From Mactra quadrangularis (taxonomy: Eukaryota; Mollusca; Bivalvia; Venerida; Mactridae), in contig CM046303.1 in the NCBI GenBank assembly GCA_025267735.1, forward strand, positions 19,830,403 to 19,894,402: a stretch of 64,000 nt of DNA, read 5' to 3'. This document shows positions 1 to 12,800 of the stretch, one piece after another. The notes under the pieces are model-generated. The model saw nothing but the letters and a program-made list of their open reading frames with translations. It searched no databases and was not told the origin of the DNA. A program made the position numbers and the translations under genes. Numbering within the stretch: position 1 is the stretch's first letter; every line of letters starts with the position of its first letter.

Positions 1-569
1 TAGATCTGTATCATTTTGGTAAACTACCAATTGGTAATCAAATTCAACTGTCTCTTGGTAAATATAAGTCACTTAAATGAAAACATCTTTAAACACACTC
101 CTATTTATGTACATTATTTCTTTTATTTTAATATGCTTACAATGAATACTAACTATACAGTACTCTCAAAATGTTCTTGGACAATTCTTGGTGGTTTTTG
201 TTTTGGGGGGGATACAGATTTAAGTTTATCCATGAAAAAAGAAACATAGATTCAATTGTGAGCAAATTCCAAAAAAATCATCATTAATTTGTTTACTAAC
301 ATAATATTCAAGGTTAGAAATAGTAAAGAATATGTTTTGATAATGGTAAAATTACTTGCAGCATACATGACCAGATTTTCTAAAATGACATTGCCTAAAT
401 ACTTTAAGAGGGCTGTGTATTTTTTCTTACAATAAATGATCAACTTCAAAGCCTAAAGTATTACATTTGAACATAAAGTATAACAAATAATAAGCTACTT
501 TTCTAAATGTCTAAATAACTATCCACAAGACTAGTTGTTTGTAGTCTAAACTCCTATATTGATTTTTTA

Positions 570-715
570 TATACTGGGTTAAACACCATGCCAACACATT
601 TCAGGTTATTTTATGGTGTCCAGTGCACATAACCTAGCTTTCCTGGACCCTTGTCTATAACCAGTATTCACCTACCCTTCTACAAGGCCTGAAACTTCTC
701 CATATACGAATTTGA
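570..715 (-). repeat. SINE-body fragment, family 2
   Basis: Shares CCTAGCTTTCCTGGACCC, TATAACCAGTA and AGGCC...GAAACTTCTCCATATAC with 33335-33470 (same strand) and with the reverse strand of 45110-45235. The 45-kb copy has a tRNA-like head; this copy lacks it. Confidence 0.6.
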
Positions 716-2319
716 ACCTGTATCCCCTTTGGGACACAAGATTAAGAATATTTCCCAGTGTTCTACTGTATGCATAACCTAACATTTTAGTCATTATTTG
801 GATCATTAAACACATTTCAATATGAAATGCAAAAGTAAAATGATAATGAGTTGGCACTCTACACAAACAATGTTTCTTTATTTTACCAGAAATAAAATAT
901 GTGGTAATTTCTTGAAAAGCTTGGTCAGTTTTATAATGTTTTTTATTATTGTAATCATAGATTCTTAGTATTTTGTGTTTCTTTAAAAAAGTGTCTATTT
1001 TTTATAATATTTATATAATCTATATTTGTTTTATGCAGCCACAATAAATATATAAAAAAATACACAATGATAAAATAGCGCAATTGAACCAACATATTGT
1101 CTTGGTCTTTTATATGTATACATTTGTATTTGCATAAAAAAATGTTGGGCAAAATAATATGATGAAGAAACAATGAACATAAAACAATATGACAATAAAT
1201 ATTTCAAATTCAACAGAATTCATGTACATGTAAATGCCAGTGGCTAAACATAACATAGATAATTTTATAAACTGCAAGAGTCATTTATTCAGTTGAATGG
1301 ATAAATTAGGTGAAACAATATATCTAACAAAGGTACAATATACTAAACAAAATACAAAACTGAACAAAAATGAAACCCCTGATTTGAACAGTGCAATAAA
1401 TATGTAATTTTAATACATATTTCAATTTAATTTCAAATTTGGAGTTTGAAAAACAGCTTAAGTTTCATGTTTGTTTAGTATACATCTGTGAACCTACATT
1501 TAAAATATCACATGACAACACTAACATTAGGCAAACTTCATAACAATGCTCAACCAAGTTCTTACCCTGGTTTTCATACAACAAATTCACAGGCAAATCA
1601 ATTCAATTTATTAAAATGATGATTCAAGTTTAAATGTTACAGTAAGAAATTATATAAGGAGACATATTTCCAAGCTGAATGTAATGTTTTCAACCCAACA
1701 AAATTTTGTGCTGTTCCGTCCCCTTTCAGTTGGAAATAGAAGATTCTGCTCTAATTCTGTTCCCATTTCCTACTTGACTCAGTGCCAAATTTTCATACAA
1801 GTGTGTTTATTACATGGTTTACCTCTTAGTCTTGTTGGCACAAAGTGGATTTATAAATTATTCTCCAAACTTGTTATCCAATTAAAAGAAATTTCACTTG
1901 CTATACATGTTAATGTATTTCTCTTTTTACTTTAAAAAAATGACATGATTACTTAATCTGACATTGAATATAGAGTATGTACTTGTATCAGTACTTAAAG
2001 CCATTTGATGATTTACATCTTTTACAAGAGTTGGTCACATGATCTGCATGCTGTATGTAAACCAGGGCAAACCTTGAGTTAGCCAATGAAGTTTGCTCGT
2101 TGATACAATAACTGTGTCACACACATTATACATGTAATCTATATACAAACACTATTTTCTATAACTTACCTTTTTGTGCGGCTAGCATACACAAAGTACA
2201 CAATACATTTTAACAACAATAATGACAATCAACAAAATTATAGCTCAAACAAAAATAATGTTGCATCACAATAAACTCTATCAACAGAAACTTGTAATTC
2301 CTGGTCACAGATCTAATGA

Positions 2320-2520
2320 CAGACCAAATTTGGAGCTCAAATTTATGGCATTTTTATACGTACAGAGGTGGTAAAAACAAAGATTTTTACATTTTATTCC
2401 TGAAAAGCATGAGACACAAGTTAAATGCTATTATTGTTTGTACACATGTTTACATTGTAGCTGTGAATGTTTATTTGTACCCCAAGGGCAATCCAGTTTT
2501 TGCATTCCAGATTGGGCTGT
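2320..2520. repeat. Dispersed repeat, copy 1
   Basis: Similar along its length to 9620-9815: both have a CTGAAAAGCA block, a TATTGTTTGT/TATTGTTCTATTT block followed by a CATTGTA block, then TTTATTTGTACCCCAAGGG / TTTATACCCCAGGGAAA. A weaker copy lies near 20590-20760. Class unknown. Confidence 0.5.
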
Positions 2521-2714
2521 GAATCATCTAGCTAGTGGCGAACCAAATTGAACCACAATTGGTGTGTAGCGATTCACAAATCGAATCAGGAATCCAACGA
2601 TTTCGGACGTGATGAATATTCGTACTCAATTTTCTGGTCCAGATCACGAAAATCAGAGTACTCGGATACTCGCAGCAGCCCTAATTCCACATATGGTCTT
2701 TTATGATCCAATTA

Positions 2715-3068
2715 TACAATACAATACAATGTTTTATGATAGCTTTATCACTTATCTGAATAACTACAGGGTGTTGTCAAATCTATAAATGATGGATTAT
2801 GTTCCCTTTTTATAAATAATAATTCTGTATTGACCTCACGTTTAAATAACCAAGACAGCTCAAGGAACTTTTGCAAAAATGTGCCTCTTTGATGTAATAG
2901 ATACAAAATCTGTAAGGGTATTACAACAATTTCAAGTTTCTGTGAAAGATGCATGTACAAGTGATTAACATAACAAAAATAACACTTCATCAAACTCAGA
3001 TTGTGAATTACAATAAGATCTAGATCAATTAGTGCATACATTAAAATCAATATTATGAATACAGACAA
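2715..3068 (-). mobile_element. Possible LINE 3' fragment with (TTGTA)n tail
   Basis: A 106-codon minus-strand open frame (ends TTPCSYSDK) stops just before ATTGTATTGTATTGTAT, the same tail repeat seen on the LINE at 62972. The peptide itself is not recognised, so the assignment rests on the tail and position only. Confidence 0.3.
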
Positions 3069-3543
3069 GTTGCTAAAACCACATAGTTACAATAAGTACA
3101 TGTATATAAAACAATACATCCAGAGTGATGTCCCTTTAAAGAGTGAACAAGGCACATAACTCTAACAAAACTTCTTTTTTAAATAATTTATTGACCATCA
3201 TTGTGGTTCATTTAGAGTTATGGTCTTTAGATGTAGATTTAGTACCAATGAATAAATAAAGTTAATATCAATACAATGTTTTATACAAGAAGAGACAGAG
3301 GTTTCCTTACAGCTAATTAGCTGACCTCCTTAATCCTGGTCTTGTTATAATTACATGTATATATTTGTTACATGTGTGTTTTAATTAAATGAAAATATTT
3401 ATCTTTTATACCAATATTTTATAAAGGAGTGGAGATATACAAAATTGAAAGGACTGAAGCCCTTAATCACCGATAAACAATTAGTATCTGATGAAAAAAT
3501 AACCACAAATAGTACACCTTAAAGCAGAAGCATAAATGATGAT

Positions 3544-3693
3544 GTATAGTTCATTTTTTCTCAACTGTCAAAACATGAATAATTTCATGGTGGCTTCATG
3601 TTCTTTTTGTAACACTCATGATATTGTGATAGTAGGAATTCAATCACCGTGAAATGATGCAAACTTTGACAGTTGAGAAAAAATGGACTATAC
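3544..3693. mobile_element. MITE, Tc1/mariner-like, TA target site
   Basis: Terminal inverted repeats of about 27 bp (TAGTYCATTTTTTCTCAACT and onward, one mismatch) enclose about 95 bp that is partly palindromic itself (TTCATGGTG / CACCGTGAA). Each end is flanked by TA, as for mariner-type insertions. No transposase is encoded. It lies in TMC intron 8. Confidence 0.7.
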
Positions 3694-3752
3694 TTGGCTT
3701 GCATTTTGTTACAACGCCAATCAAAACTATTATAATGCACAGAATATCTCAC

Positions 3753-3898
3753 CTTCTGACCATGACGATAAGACTGACTAAGAGTATGACAACAGCAACC
3801 AAAAAGTATGCCAATGGTAGATTATAACTTGATGCTGCAAGTTGTACCTTCCTATCAACATAGTATCCATAAAACATTGCAGTTTTCTCCATCCAACC
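3753..3898 (-). CDS. TMC-like gene exon 8 (membrane span 2)
   Basis: GWMEKTAMFYGYYVDRKVQL, then YNLPLAYFLVAVVILLVSLI (span 2) and MVRR. Family hallmarks are FYGYY and LPLAYFL. Phase 0 in, phase 2 out; donor gtgaga. The next exon is not found in 1-3752. Confidence 0.93.
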
Positions 3899-6800
3899 CT
3901 GCAATAACATAAATATACCATTTCTTATATTCTATATAATATATTCAGTATATCAAACAATGCTAAAACAAATAGGCAATATTTAACAGGATGCCTGCAG
4001 ATTCAAGTCAGTCCCGGTGTTGCACAGTATTTTCAGCTGCAGATGTAATTTCATTACAAATCAATTACGTTGTACATGGTTACTGTTGCAATCATACTAA
4101 AGTATACACCCTAGTACACTTAAAATGCACTTAATTTACACCTGAAGTGCACTTAATTTACACTTGAAGTGCACTTGTTGTGAAAAATATTATAACAGGA
4201 TGACTGTTCTCAGGTTCAAGTCAAGTGCTGTGCAGTATTCTTAGCTTCTACTGTAATTTCAATAATAAAAATAATAAATACTTTATTTATAGAAGCAACA
4301 AAGGCAGGGCCCAATCGTCCCTGTGAGCCTCTTAACAAAATATTTACATATTATGTACAGCAAGCATGATAAACATTGAAATAAAACACAAAATTTACAT
4401 TGTTTATAAACACTTCTTGTTAGATTATTTACAGAAGCCTGTATTTTAAGCTCCTATCAGACTGGACCAGATTTGATGCTGATGGTTGAAATAAAGTTAT
4501 TGATCAAAACTTGACCATAGTATCAATAAATCCAACCATTCTCCTACAAGTGTACACATGTGTATTTACAATTGTTCTAGGTAATTGATCGTACATTGAT
4601 AATATAACAAGTAACTTTATTGATCAATTCGAATCAATGTATACATCATTTATAAGGCAAACATTGTCAGGTTACATTGACCATCATTACGATCCTACTT
4701 CATTAATTTATAATATATACTGTACATGTATATATAGAATCTATGGTAATACAATTATACAGACCAACATTTACTAAACATAGCTTTACTCCTATTTCAA
4801 TATGTGTGCAATGACATACATACTTAAATTAAAAGTCCTTGGCTAAACCAAGCATCATGTTACTTCCTCATTAACTTATAACATAAACATGTATAATTAG
4901 AATTTATGATTATACAGGCCAACATTTACTAAACATAGCTTAGTTTCTAATTACAATATGCATGCAAAGAAATACACTGACTATAATTTACTTAGAACTT
5001 CTTGGATATTAATCCCTGCTTTCAGGATAACCATTAACATTCACCCATGAAAAAAAGAATCAAAGGCTCATCTGAGCAACTTCCAAAATCAGCATTAATT
5101 CAACACAATTTTGATAAAAACTATATTGATTGTGCTAAGGTTACAGTTGCATTCATACTAAAGTGTACACGCATGTGCACTTCAAGTGCACTTAATTCGC
5201 CATTGAAGTAGGCTTGTGATAAGGTTATAATTACATTTTTATTCAAGTGAAATAATGAAAGAATCTGTTTGAAATGGTCAAAATACTAAAAAATGAGAGC
5301 TAATTTATAGAAATCTGATCTCAAAGTCCATATAAACAACCCTTTTGCTCTCTCCCTGATTAATTTAAAAGTGCATAACAAAACGCACATCAAGTGCACA
5401 TTATGTGTGTATGAATTGCACATCAAGTACACATCATTGATGAATAAAGTGTCAATCAAGTGCACACCATGGGTGGATAAAGTGCACATTTTATACACAC
5501 TATGTGTGGATAAAATGCACATCAAGTGCACAATATGTGGGATAAAGTGCACATTTAGTGCACATCATGGGTGGATAAAGTTCACATGAAGAGCAATGTG
5601 TGTAAACTTTACAATTAGAACACAAAATTCTGTAGTTCAATACTTACCGTGCCTTGAAAGAAGTCTAACACAAGAGTTAATGCATCCGAGGATACATTCG
5701 GACTATAGAGAGCTGTACAGTATAGAGAATTATCGACATATGATGAGAAATTATATGCCCCAGAACCCTTCAAATCTTCATCATGATGGTCTTCAGGTTC
5801 AAAGGTTATTTGGAAAAATGTGATCACCCAGAATATCAACAAGAAGATGAAGATATTCAAGAAGAAAAGCCACCGTAGAAATACAAAGTATGAGACAACA
5901 CCCATACCTTGATGACCTGTAAATAAATATAATAATAGATATAGAAAAATAAGTGTGATTAAAAGTCTAATATAAATATTCAGTCTACTAAGCAGACGTA
6001 TCTACAATCGGAGCTATATAGCTATATCATAAAGCAAAAATCTTGATGGGTCTAAAAGTTGGGTATGTTGTTCCATAACTCCTGATCATTTCTTGCAGGT
6101 TCAAAATCCTGCAACTCTAGAAACCTGTGGAGTAGTTTTAAGCATCAGAATGTAGAATCCCTCCAATGTAGAAACCTGTCCAAACCCAAATATTTAAAAT
6201 TAGATGAACTGTGATCACTGGTCTACCCTATAATCATGCATTACTGGATGATTTTTAACAATAACAGCATACATGTATTTATATTGCATCATGCAGAACC
6301 CTCTGTCTGTAGCACAGATGGTAGGGCAACAAGATATCAAATCTAGTGTACTAAAATATCATACCTTCAACTTTCTTGATTGCTCCTCTCCATACTTCCA
6401 TACTGTACATAAACTCTCTCCAACTAATCTTTAAACTGTTCCATTGCTACAGAAATAAAAAAAAACTTTAACTTTACTTTCTAATATTTCTTAAATAAGT
6501 GTATGCATTATCATTGAAAAATTTTGTTTGTTTGTTGGGTTTAACGCCGAAGCAATGCATCATATAAGGCCAACGGCGGTCAGTCAACCTACTCACTCCT
6601 GGAAAGGCTAAATCTCTGGATTTAGCTGTTAACCAACTACTAAAAGCATACTTTCGTCAGTGACTGACAACTGCCCTACATAATTAAAAATCATTGATAG
6701 AAGGGAGAATGGCCGCAAAATAATTTCATGACCAAGCTCCACGAAAGTATGCCCCGCGCAGGAATCGAGCCCACGACCCCTCGATCAGTAGACTTGCATG

Positions 6801-9800
6801 CTACCAACTGAGCTTACCTGGGCGGCTATATTGATAAATTTTAATCAGAATACATACATGTATATAGTAAGTTACACACTAGATGTACTTACATTTTTCA
6901 ATCTGTATTTAAATCCTTTACTTGGTTTAGATGGTCCAGCCATTAACATATCTCTGAAATAAATAAAATACGTGTTTGAACCTTTCATATGTATACAAAA
7001 AGGTGATTTTAATCTTCATCCCAACCCAGTCGTATTAGAGTATCAATAGATAGTGCAAGGACCCTATATAACATGGAATGTAGGGTCCTTGGATAGTGCT
7101 ACATGGTGATTTCCTTTGCAATGATTTGCTACAATGTTTCAGCTGCTGCCAAATGTTTTTTTTGTTCACTGATAAATTTGGAAGACTCTGATTTTTCCAT
7201 GCCATGTTGTATAGCACTTGGTTAACACAAAAGGCCTTTTTTAAATGAAAGTTAGTGACTTCCATACCAACTGTTGTCTAAAGTTAGAGTGCCAAATAAT
7301 TAGCTTATAGTTCTTGTATGTAATGTTTAGGGTTTGTTCCAATGTTTAGAAAGCTTTTACACAACTTGTGGTAAGAATTAAATGCTTTATGGTAAACTTG
7401 TAAAATTTCCTTGTGTATAGAACTGTATTGAGCATTCATGTATAACATGTAAACCTAGATCTATTTGGTTTTTCAATTGTTCACATTCGAAACTCGAATT
7501 TGCATTTTTTTCAATTGAGTAATGTTTGTTTGTAAAGGGTGTATCCGTGCAGAACAAAGTTACTTAATTGTTGAAAAGAATGCAACACAGAATAAATTCT
7601 ATTGTTCTATGTAGGCACGCTTTTATATAAAACTTAGTTCCGCATGGGTATATCCAATACACACAAAGTTTTTCAAGTGGAAAAACCCATCAACTAGAGT
7701 TCTTACAACCGATTTTAGTCGTAAATCCTTCTTTATTGTATTGTTAAATTATTGTAAGATGTTTGATAAAATGCTGCCCTGAATCAAATCTATTGTTAGT
7801 GACCTAAATAAATTCAGCACCTTCAGTGCTTTGATTATGTATCAAGGTATTGTACAATCTAAACAATTAGTGACGATCAGTCATTAATTAAAATCAGGTT
7901 TGAAAATAATCCAATTTTAAAAATGATATTTAAATAGGAGATAATTTAATGTGTCAACACAAAACAAGCCTAAATTGTTCTTTATTTTAATGTAGTTAGA
8001 CTAGTTTGGTGTTAACCCAATGAATTTGTGTATTATGGTTAATAATGAATTACAATATAATCAAATAGTGTTATATGAAACGATGGAAACAGTGATTAAC
8101 ACATAAATGTCAGATAATGGTAATCAATAATTAGAGAACCAATTATTTGTATATTGATTTTGAGATAAGACTCCCAGTTACCTGATTTATGATGTTAATT
8201 GATGCTCATACATTGATTTCTAATTAAACAACTAGTTCTCCTCTTACAAATACATATGTAGATCAAGCCTCTAAGTTCATGTTAGCCAATCTTTAGACAG
8301 ATTGAAGAACAATATTTGCCTTATTGATCTATTTAGGCCTACATATTCATAATCCAAAAAAGATATGTATTTTTAAACAAGATTTGACTCTAAGTTTTGT
8401 ACAATTCTATATAAGGAGAGATGCACTATTTAAATCAAAGCGCTGAATTGAATTTGTTGACGTTACAAAAATAATATTTTTTCAGGATCTTGTTTTAAAA
8501 TAAATGGTCTTTGACTTTGACTCCTGGTAACCAGGGTCTTAAAGGGTCATTCTAAGAATCATATTCAGTGACCGAAGGTTTAAAGTTACAATCCGTGCAC
8601 ATTTATTCTACTTCATCTGTATGCTGGCATAAAATAACAAGCAAAACACTGCTTTAGGTGTCATTCAAAGTTATCAATTCTGACCCATATTTTTACTGTC
8701 CAGATTTTTTTGATTTTTTCCAATATACATACAAAAGTTGTTGAAATAATTTTATTACTACATAAGACTATGCAAGCATCTCTACTGAGATACACAACTC
8801 ATTGCACTTTAGCTATGCCCAGGAAATAGTTTTCAGGTTTCAGATGTCTGTAAGCAGTGAAGAAATAACTGTGCCTTAAAAAAAACCTGTTTGAATTGCT
8901 TTTAATAAAGTGCCAAACTATTGTTGGATTCCGTACCTAAGGATTAATAGAGGCTAAAATTATAGTAGAAATATTTTTTTGAGCACCGAACAAATAAAAT
9001 CATTTTATCATTGTTGTCTAGTCAAAACCTCGTAACTTCCATTCCAAAAAGGTAAAGTTACGAGGTTTTGACTAGACAACATCATTAGGTAAACCTAAAT
9101 CAATGGACTTACATTAATAATACATCCATGGTAAATAAATATAAAACTTAGGTGCCCACTGGAGTGGTCAGTTTTTACCCAAGGAAAATAAAATTAAACA
9201 GACTACATGTATATGAATTCTACTAGCCAAATATGATGAACTCAGAGCAGGTAAATAATGAAAATACATATAAAATAACTCTATGTAAAATTTATGACCA
9301 ACAGGACAGAGTCAATTTCAAACTAAGGGAAATAGCTTGAACCAATGGCATCAGGCAGAGTTGCAAACCAAAGATACTATTTGTAATATATATACGAGTA
9401 TATATGAAATTATTATATTGTAGAAATAGAGCTTTTGCTTCAGGAACATGTCTTCTGCCGTTGATTTGAGCAATCTTTGTACAGTGCAACTAATTGATGC
9501 AACATGCTTAAATAAATACAGTGAGACTTAAGCTAAATGGTATTTGATTAGATGACTTTTTAAAGTGACTGGAGACACTAACACAGTAACAAATAAACAG
9601 ACATTATTTTAAAGGCCAGTAACAATTTGGAACTCCAATTCATGTTTTTTTTTCCCGTCCATACACAGGCAGTGCATAAATTTCTACACATTATTGCTGA
9701 AAAGCACTGAATATGGATTAAGTCCTATTGTTCTATTTACACATATTTCCATTGTAACAGTGAAAATTTGTTTATACCCCAGGGAAAACCCAAATTTTTG

Positions 9801-12800
9801 AATTGGGATATAGTTTATTGCTTAACCTAATCACAGTATCAAGTATACTTCAACTTTAAATAGCAATGAAATATTACAATATGGTATTATGATAAGATTT
9901 CCAACAACCTATATCTACCTTTTTCTTTCCCACAAAAATGGTGTCCAATGATGGAATCCTGTTTTCTTTACAGAACTATTATCAGGAGTTTCCTTACGTC
10001 TAGGCTGATAATCAAAGTCATCGTTCTGACTTTGACCAGACTTTGATGTCACATTTTCATATTTCACAACTTTGGGTTTACTTTTAGCAAATTGTTCAAC
10101 TTTTTCAACATATTGAGGAGGTTCATCCCAATCACTATCAGCAGGAGGTTTCATAGGGACCACCTCAATGTCATCATCCCATGGGTCAGGGGATACTTGG
10201 TTACCACGAGCTCCTTGCCACATGTTTATAGATGCTAATATAACTATTCACTATTAAACTAATTGTTTTCTCTTTATATCTCGCACCTTTGGTTAAATAA
10301 TGTTTTTTTTTAGTTACAATAAGTTTAAATTTCCAGTATGAAGCACAGAAAACAATCCTTTTTGTTTCTCTATCAATATAACCATCTTACACAATAATCA
10401 TTTAGTTACATAGATTTCAACTACAATGCTTCATCCAATAGTATGTCTTGTATAAACTATCTAACGTCACATGAAATTTAAGGAAAAATTCAATGTTGCC
10501 ACACAGATTATGTATTTAAGTTACCAATAAATTGTAAATTATATATTCAATCAAGACTTAAGATTTTCAGTCCACAATTAGTTCTTTTCAACTGACAAAT
10601 ATTTAATTCCTCAAGGGTAGAAATGACTGCAATCAATTATCCAGATTTCAATTAGGAAAGACAGATCCTTGATCAAATCAAACAATACACTGCGCTCAGT
10701 AAATAGTAAGAAAATATGTGTACAAATTTAAAATGGTTTTGTCACACACAGGTAGCCCATCACTAAATTATAGAACATTAAAGAATTTTTGAATTTAAAA
10801 AGATATCCATGCAATTTAAATTCCCATATACATGTGGGACTGACAAGTAGACAAAGACAAAATTTAAGACAATCCTTGATATTCCTTTATTGTAGTGTAT
10901 TTTGATAACATGTAAATCCTGTGTTATGCAACAAATAAATAAATAATATTATCAATAAATTAGTTTATAAATGGACCTTCATTGTGTGACAAACAATTAT
11001 TTATACCATAATTGTACATGTATGTACATGATAAACAAATATATATACATGTATATATTACTGAATGTAAATAAAATTTTAAAAAAGAAGTTTTATTTTA
11101 TACATATCATATCACAGATATGGTTAAGGATTTTAAAATTACAAACAATAGATTTCTAAAACAATGAAAATCACATTTAATTCTATTATAAAATATGTAA
11201 AAATATACGAGGAAGTCTTAATAAAAAAATATAGGGGTAGGCACTGTGTGACACTATGTATGTAAAAAGGACAATTTTATAAAATCTTGAAATCTGTCAA
11301 AATCAGTAGATAGTATGGTGTGTGCTTCTAAACAAAACAATTATACCATTGTGTTCAAATCCAATAACTAATTGCTAAATTGAATAGAATTTGAATTGAT
11401 TTGAACTGGTCAGTTTTTATTGCACACACAAATTTTATGTCCTGAGACAATAAAAACCCTATAATATATTTCATGTGACCTGTAATAGGTGTGCAATTAT
11501 ATTAAAGGGTATATGCCTTTATCTTGAATTATTCAATTGACTAAGTTACTATTGAGGTTTATGCATGTCTTGTTAAGAATCAATCATGCAGGCCTAAATC
11601 TTAACAATAATTGTAAGCAATACCCTAAACTATCTGATTTTGAAATGAAAAAATACTCTGTATCATACACTAGTATAAGTAGGTAATTTAGAAATAAGAA
11701 ACTGTCGAGCAATTGATTTCAAAGCAAAGAAGAAGAAAATGTTTTTGTCATAATGCATATTTTTTTCAATAATTTGAAAAAAATAATAATCTGAATGAAA
11801 AGAACTGCGTATGAGTGTATTTATAATTATTATAAATGCTTTTCTTATCATACTTGGTTAGAATTTCAGTAAAATTTTTTATAGTGATTCAATAATGTTA
11901 TTTGTGCAATATTTTGTCTACAAAATAGTTACATAGTAAATTATAAAATTAAAGAACAGATCATGCATCCTTTCAATTTTTGGCTGATATATAAACGAAA
12001 GCAAATAAAATTAATTTATACAATATTGACTATTTTAAATCCATTTTCATTTTAAAAGTCAAGAAATATTCAATAACAAAAGAAATTGTTTTAATCCATT
12101 AGCATGTTGAAGCACTTTTATAATCCAAAACCATCAAATTCACTAATGAATGTAAAACTTGTACAAAAATTGACAATTACTGGAATTTGATACATCTGAA
12201 ATATGACCGATTGCAGCCTGATCAGTGTATTTGTTTAGTCTGCCATAGAGTATCATGATTTAGACAAGCACACATGTTCCCAGAATTGGTCTAATTAAAT
12301 ATGAATGAAAATCAATTGCTGGAGTAGTAACTTTAATGTTCCATAACTAACATCAACATAAACATTTATGCATCAATTCAATGAAGCTTATCTCTATAAA
12401 TCAAACAGTTTATTAGACAAAATGGTTTACAAAATTAATGAAAATTAATAAATAACACTACTTTCCTAATAAAGGGAGATAATTATAAAATTAATATTTT
12501 GTAGAGTCCAATTTTATTTTTCTATAGTCCAAACATAGAACTTAATTACAACAAATATATAAGTGCACTTGTATTAACCACACTGTCATCACTAATTTGA
12601 CAGTTTTAAGTAACAAGAGCTTTCCGTAAGACAGCATGCTCGACTTTTCTCAGTTCTTAGGAATCGGTGTTATGGGTTTCAATAGTCATATAAATTTTAT
12701 AGAGAGGTTAGGGTTAGGTGAATATCTTTGATAGTATTGAAGTTTGTAAAAACTTTAACCTTGATTTTGAATGTTTTCTAACTAAAAAAGGGGTAAAACT

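Larger units (their letters stand above)
1..3752. other. Intron 8 of the TMC-like gene (no exon found)
   Basis: The next TMC exons should encode the cytosolic loop after span 2. I find no such sequence on the minus strand here, so the intron extends past the window edge. The stretch holds a SINE-type body (about 570-715), a dispersed repeat (2320-2520), a hAT-like tip near 2690, a possible LINE tail (2715-3068) and a TA-flanked MITE (3544-3693). Confidence 0.6.
6954..9918. other. TMC intron 4, no gene
   Basis: Apart from the hairpins at 7054-7093 and 9013-9080 and the dispersed repeat at 9620-9815, I see only AT-rich intron sequence. A stretch around 7530-7670 (AGAACAAAGTTAC...) is related to the inverted repeat at 32876-33019. 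Confidence 0.5.

Noticed and set aside
2520..2690. Complete hAT-like element ending CGCAGCAGCCCTAATT
   Set aside because: Only one end (inverse of TAGGGCTGCTGCG) is visible; I found no matching opposite end or duplicated octamer, so it is at best a truncated remnant.
5286..5589. Opposite-strand open frames with repeated HIKCT / VHLMC peptides
   Set aside because: Translation of the GTGCACAT minisatellite.
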